Source: an uncultured Emticicia sp. (GTDB lineage Bacteria; Bacteroidota; Bacteroidia; Cytophagales; Spirosomataceae). Taken from it: a DNA stretch of 64,000 bases. Under the pieces are notes generated by a model that worked only from the letters and a program-made list of their open reading frames with translations, ran no database searches and was not told the DNA's origin. The DNA is taken from the NCBI RefSeq assembly GCF_937903345.1, contig NZ_CALCZQ010000032.1, positions 186,001 to 250,000 of the forward strand, read 5' to 3'. The translations under genes and the position numbers were made by a program. Positions 60,834-64,000 of the stretch are shown piece by piece; within the stretch, counting starts at the first letter, position 1, and every line of letters starts with the position of its first letter.

Positions 60834-62807
60834 TCAACCCTGAACTACAGTTCCGAGCAAGCCTGCAATTTTCTTAATGACCTCTTTCAAGTGCATCATT
60901 TTTACTAAAATCTGGTCTTGCTCTTCGTAGCTTTGGGCATCTATTAATTGGTTCGATAGATTTTTCATATCAGCCTCATAACGAGTCTTTTTTAGCCTCA
61001 GTACGTTTGTGTAAGCCAAATCGGCTAATTTATCAGTTTCCGATGGAATATAAATATCTTTTTTTACCCAATTTTCGCTTAATTGGTGCGGAGTTGAAAG
61101 CCAATTAATGACTTGCTGCTGAATCTCGACGTCTTGATGGCTCGTAAAATGCGAAGTGTCCGGAACTTGATGGTTTTCATAAAAATCCCTGAAAACCATC
61201 AATATTTTTTGATATGTTGGCGTTTCAAAAACCATATCTCTGATTTCGTTGAAAACGTAATCTGTTAAAGTGAAATCTATATTATCAACCACATTGCGGT
61301 CTAAAATGTGATTGCCATAACAAACCAAAAGTCTAATACATTCTTCTTCTTGATATGAAATTGCCGAACGTTGAGCTTCTGTTATTTCAATAGCTTTTGT
61401 AGGAGCAGTCATTGGACGCTCAACCAAAAATTCTAAATCGCCAACTTGTTGCGGTTTTATTCGGTTTTGGCGTTGACGGTCTTTTTCAGCATCATTAATT
61501 TTTTTAAGCGAAATTTTATTTCCTTCGGTAATCAAAATCTGCTCTTCGATTCCCATCAAATTGGCTACTTCTTGATAAAAAACCGAGCGTTTGATAGAAT
61601 CTGGAATCTTAGAAATTGACTCAACCAACTCCTTAATTACTTCAGCTCGTTTTAATGGGTCGTGTCCAACGTCTTTGAGAGAAATTTCGGTTTTGAAACG
61701 AATAAAATCCTTTTGAGTTTGTTTAATGTATTCTTTAAATCCTTGACTACCAACCTTTTGAATGAAACTATCGGGGTCCTCTCCATCAGGAAAAACCACC
61801 GCTTTTACATTTAACCCTTCTTCCAAAATAATGTCAATTCCACGCAAGGACGCCTTTATTCCCGCAGCATCTCCGTCATAAAGCACGGTAATATTATTCG
61901 TGAAACGTCTAATGAGTTGAATTTGCTCTTTTGTAAGTGAAGTTCCCGAAGATGCCACCACATTCTCAACACCCGATTGGCTCAATGAAACCACATCGGT
62001 GTAGCCTTCTACCAAATAACAATTATCTTCTACCCGAATCGAATTTTTGGCTTGCTGAATACCATAAACGATATAACTTTTGTGATAAACTGCCGTTTCT
62101 GGAGAGTTTAAATATTTGGGTGAATTTGGGTCTTTTTTCAGTATCCTAGCTCCAAATGCAATTGGTTTTCCGCCGACGTTATGTATCGGAAAGATTACTC
62201 TTGCTCTGAATCTATCAATCGGGTCTTTGCCTTCTTTTACAATTGAAAGTCCAGCTTTTTCTAGAATATCGACTGAAAAGCCGTTTTTGAGGGCGTGTTT
62301 GGTAAACGCATCCCATCCGTCGGGACTGTATCCTAACTCAAATCGCTGAATTGTGGTATGATTAAAGCCACGTTCTTTAAAATAACTTTGTCCAATACTT
62401 TGCCCTTCTGGGCTTTTCCAAAGTTGGTCTTGGTAATATTTATTGGCAAAGTCTAAAACGATATATAGACTTTCTTTCTCGTTTTGGGCTTGTTGTTCTT
62501 CGTTGGTTACCTCTTTTTCGGCTACTTCAATTCCATATTTTTTTGCCAAATGCTTGAGGGCTTCGGGGTAGCCGATTCCTTCAATTTCCATTACAAAACG
62601 CACCGAGTCGCCTGCTTTGCCACATCCAAAACACTTATAAATACCTTTGGCCGGTGAAACGTAAAACGAGGGAGTTTTTTCGTTATGAAAAGGGCAACAG
62701 GCTATCATGTTTGCTCCCCGTTTTTTGAGAGAAACGTATTCGCCAACGATTTCGGTTACGTCGGCGACTTGTAAAATCTGTTGCACTGTTTCTTGACTTA
62801 TCCTCAT
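60834..62807 (-). CDS. dnaG: DNA primase
   Basis: DnaG makes RNA primers for replication. The 657-residue protein has the N-terminal zinc finger (CCPFHNEKTPSFYVSP, KCFGCGKAGDSVRF), the RNA-polymerase core with the TOPRIM motifs VEGYTDVVSL and VLYDGDAAGIKAS, and a C-terminal helicase-binding region (about 450-657). Start at the ATG 62807 agrees with the family (RISQETVQQILQVADVTEIV). The divergent TRIC gene begins 73 bases away if its GTG start is used. Confidence 0.97.
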   Translation of the reverse strand: MRISQETVQQILQVADVTEIVGEYVSLKKRGANMIACCPFHNEKTPSFYVSPAKGIYKCFGCGKAGDSVRFVMEIEGIGYPEALKHLAKKYGIEVAEKEVTNEEQQAQNEKESLYIVLDFANKYYQDQLWKSPEGQSIGQSYFKERGFNHTTIQRFELGYSPDGWDAFTKHALKNGFSVDILEKAGLSIVKEGKDPIDRFRARVIFPIHNVGGKPIAFGARILKKDPNSPKYLNSPETAVYHKSYIVYGIQQAKNSIRVEDNCYLVEGYTDVVSLSQSGVENVVASSGTSLTKEQIQLIRRFTNNITVLYDGDAAGIKASLRGIDIILEEGLNVKAVVFPDGEDPDSFIQKVGSQGFKEYIKQTQKDFIRFKTEISLKDVGHDPLKRAEVIKELVESISKIPDSIKRSVFYQEVANLMGIEEQILITEGNKISLKKINDAEKDRQRQNRIKPQQVGDLEFLVERPMTAPTKAIEITEAQRSAISYQEEECIRLLVCYGNHILDRNVVDNIDFTLTDYVFNEIRDMVFETPTYQKILMVFRDFYENHQVPDTSHFTSHQDVEIQQQVINWLSTPHQLSENWVKKDIYIPSETDKLADLAYTNVLRLKKTRYEADMKNLSNQLIDAQSYEEQDQILVKMMHLKEVIKKIAGLLGTVVQG

Positions 62808-62851
62808 GCTGCAATTTACTCAGTACTTAATCAAAATGACACATTTTGTGC

Positions 62852-62859
62852 TACTTTTG
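62852..62859 (+). promoter_or_regulatory. -7 box of the TRIC gene
   Basis: TACTTTTG is a perfect TAnnTTTG, 20 bases ahead of the GTG at 62880. It lies downstream of the alternative start at 62781, so that earlier start cannot be served by this promoter. Confidence 0.6.
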
Positions 62860-62879
62860 TTCCCAAAAACAAAGTTACA

Positions 62880-63488
62880 GTGGAATTTTATACTTTTATC
62901 AATATTGGCGGAACAATTGCCTTTGCGGCATCGGGTACTTTGGCGGGAATCCGTAAAAAACTCGATGTCTTTGGGTTGTCCGTGATTGCTTTTGTGACAT
63001 CTGTCGGCGGAGGGACAATTCGTGATATTTTGATTGGACATTTGCCTGTAAAATGGATTCTCGATTCTTCTATTGTATTGCTCATTGCAGGCGTAACGCT
63101 CATTACGGTTTTGTTTAAAAAACGCATCGAAAAATTGGATAAAACGCTTACTTTTTTCGATTCTCTCGGGCTTGGATTTTTTACACTCAGAGGAATTCAA
63201 GAAGGGATTGCTGTTCAGTTGGATATTCCTTCTTGTTTGATTTTGGGTACGATTACGGCTTGTTTTGGTGGCGTGATTCGAGATATTTTATTGAACGAAA
63301 TTCCGACTATTTTCCGAAAAGAAATCTATGCTTCGGCCTGTATTTTGGGCGGAATTGTCTTCTTTTTACTCCAAAAATTCAATATTTCTGATGAAATTAT
63401 AGAAATTATTACGATTCTTACTATTTTTGGCCTAAGGCTTATTGCCGTAAAAATGAATATTTCATTGCCGAAAGTTGACGGATTGTAG
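62880..63488 (+). CDS. Trimeric intracellular cation channel family protein (TRIC/UPF0126)
   Basis: A 202-residue membrane protein with about seven helices in two repeats. Each repeat carries the family turn: TSVGGGTIRDILIGHLP and ACFGGVIRDILLNEIP. Bacterial TRIC proteins are potassium-permeable trimers. I use the GTG at 62880 (VEFYTFINIGGTIAF): the frame is open back to a TTG at 62781, but that part overlaps dnaG and its composition is not protein-like, and a perfect -7 box lies between. Confidence 0.88.
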   Translation: MEFYTFINIGGTIAFAASGTLAGIRKKLDVFGLSVIAFVTSVGGGTIRDILIGHLPVKWILDSSIVLLIAGVTLITVLFKKRIEKLDKTLTFFDSLGLGFFTLRGIQEGIAVQLDIPSCLILGTITACFGGVIRDILLNEIPTIFRKEIYASACILGGIVFFLLQKFNISDEIIEIITILTIFGLRLIAVKMNISLPKVDGL

Positions 63489-63679
63489 TATGAACTTTAA
63501 AAATGATTGAGGCAGGATTGACAGGTGTAAATGTGTTTTGAAAAAGTCTTGAAAAATCATAAGAGTATGACTATTCTGAAAGTTGTTAAACCTAAATGCC
63601 TATCTAAAATGAATCAAAGTAGAGTAAGTGTTGCATATTTCTACTTTATGAATAAATGATTACCGTATCAAATCTCATG

Positions 63680-64000
63680 TCATTTTTGTCTGACGTATTT
63701 TGTCTCTGGTCTTTTCAAACGAGCCAAATAAGCAAAAGTAGCAAGTCCAGCCATGAGTGTTAAGGCCGAAAGCCCCAACTGCTGCAGTGATGGTCTTAGT
63801 ACCCACATGGCACCTATAAACTGCACAATAAGAATAATATATAGAAAAGTCGCAATAGCTTTACGAGGTAATTTGCTTATAACAAACGAGCCAAGTGGAG
63901 CAAAAAACGCTACAAACGGAATACAAGCTAACCACATTTCAAATGCTTCTTGCTGAAAATCGCCGATAACAGCTCCGTGAATAAAGAACCCAAGCAGGGT
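63680..64000 (-). CDS. TauE/SafE-type sulfite or organosulfonate exporter, C-terminal part only
   Basis: The frame runs from the stop at 63680 to the window edge, so the N-terminal part is missing. The visible 106 residues have three hydrophobic helices and the family segment FIHGAVIGDFQQEAFEMWLA, then PFVAFFAPLGSFVISKLPRK, FLYIILIVQFIGAMWVL and a last helix before a basic tail (RLKRPETKYVRQK). These fit the second half of TauE/SafE permeases. The first ATG inside the window (63937) is internal, not the true start. Confidence 0.8.
   Translation of the reverse strand, partial: TLLGFFIHGAVIGDFQQEAFEMWLACIPFVAFFAPLGSFVISKLPRKAIATFLYIILIVQFIGAMWVLRPSLQQLGLSALTLMAGLATFAYLARLKRPETKYVRQK

Noticed and set aside
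62781..62879. Upstream extension of the TRIC gene from a TTG
   Set aside because: It overlaps dnaG, adds 33 residues unlike the family, and a perfect -7 box lies after it.
1..64000. CRISPR arrays, tRNA, rRNA and intact insertion sequences
   Set aside because: No evenly spaced direct repeats with unique spacers, no tRNA-like T-loops with matching acceptor stems, and no transposase frame was seen.

Overview
The window is AT-rich, gene-dense bacterial chromosome, most probably from a Cytophagales member of the Bacteroidota. The evidence is a SusC/SusD outer-membrane pair, many lipoproteins whose lipobox ends in a Cys near residues 16-23, -7 promoter boxes of the Bacteroidota form TAnnTTTG with hardly any Shine-Dalgarno sequences, and a PorE-like TPR/PD40/OmpA protein. 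I see no rRNA, tRNA, CRISPR array, intact insertion sequence or prophage. The genus is not determined.

Layout. 1-9.1 kb: the start of a secreted M19 dipeptidase, a glycosyltransferase/flippase pair, ruvC, hisB, a GMC oxidoreductase with its small subunit (glucoside 3-dehydrogenase-like), thiL and a small lipoprotein. 9.2-16.2 kb: an AraC regulator divergent from a six-gene sugar-type catabolic cluster (SDR, ROK kinase, SIS isomerase, MetE-like protein, metallo-beta-lactamase-fold hydrolase, Gfo/Idh dehydrogenase). I cannot match this cluster to a known pathway. 16.5-21.3 kb: a DUF937/OmpA-like protein, a class V aminotransferase, an AlkD-type protein and a fuconolactonase-type amidohydrolase. 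21.6-26.4 kb: the SusC/SusD pair. 26.4-38.2 kb: MsrA, the PorE-like protein, MOSC and UbiA-like proteins, two small proteins (one a cytochrome b5 fold), a Nudix hydrolase, a Tat-type Gfo/Idh protein, a second M19 dipeptidase and three membrane proteins. 38.2-42.8 kb: a decayed mobile-looking element, then two seven-bladed propeller lipoproteins divergent from a membrane-anchored winged-helix regulator. 43-50 kb: M20 peptidase, serine hydrolase, a second decayed copy of the element, an FeS-type photolyase, Uma2, an NrtR-type regulator and an orphan ABC ATPase. 51-64 kb: mostly housekeeping genes (metK with a structured leader, ffh, arfB, dnaG) plus an NlpC/P60 hydrolase, a large propeller-HEAT-cytochrome c lipoprotein, a TRIC channel and a truncated TauE/SafE exporter.

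The most interesting signals are not genes. (1) Short degenerate tandem arrays with a strict 7-bp period (8 bp in one family) recur in intergenic DNA, often ending within a few bases of a start codon; their sequence differs from place to place, but the period and the pattern 'unit 1 = unit 3' recur. (2) The metK leader has a 10-bp closing stem, an inner hairpin and a possible pseudoknot, with a promoter just upstream: a riboswitch-like element. (3) Four TTTTTAAT motifs at an exact 11-bp spacing lie just upstream of the susC promoter. (4) Two isolated promoter-plus-terminator units may be roughly 55-nt small RNAs. (5) The propeller/ToxR-like locus looks like a hybrid two-component system split into separate proteins.
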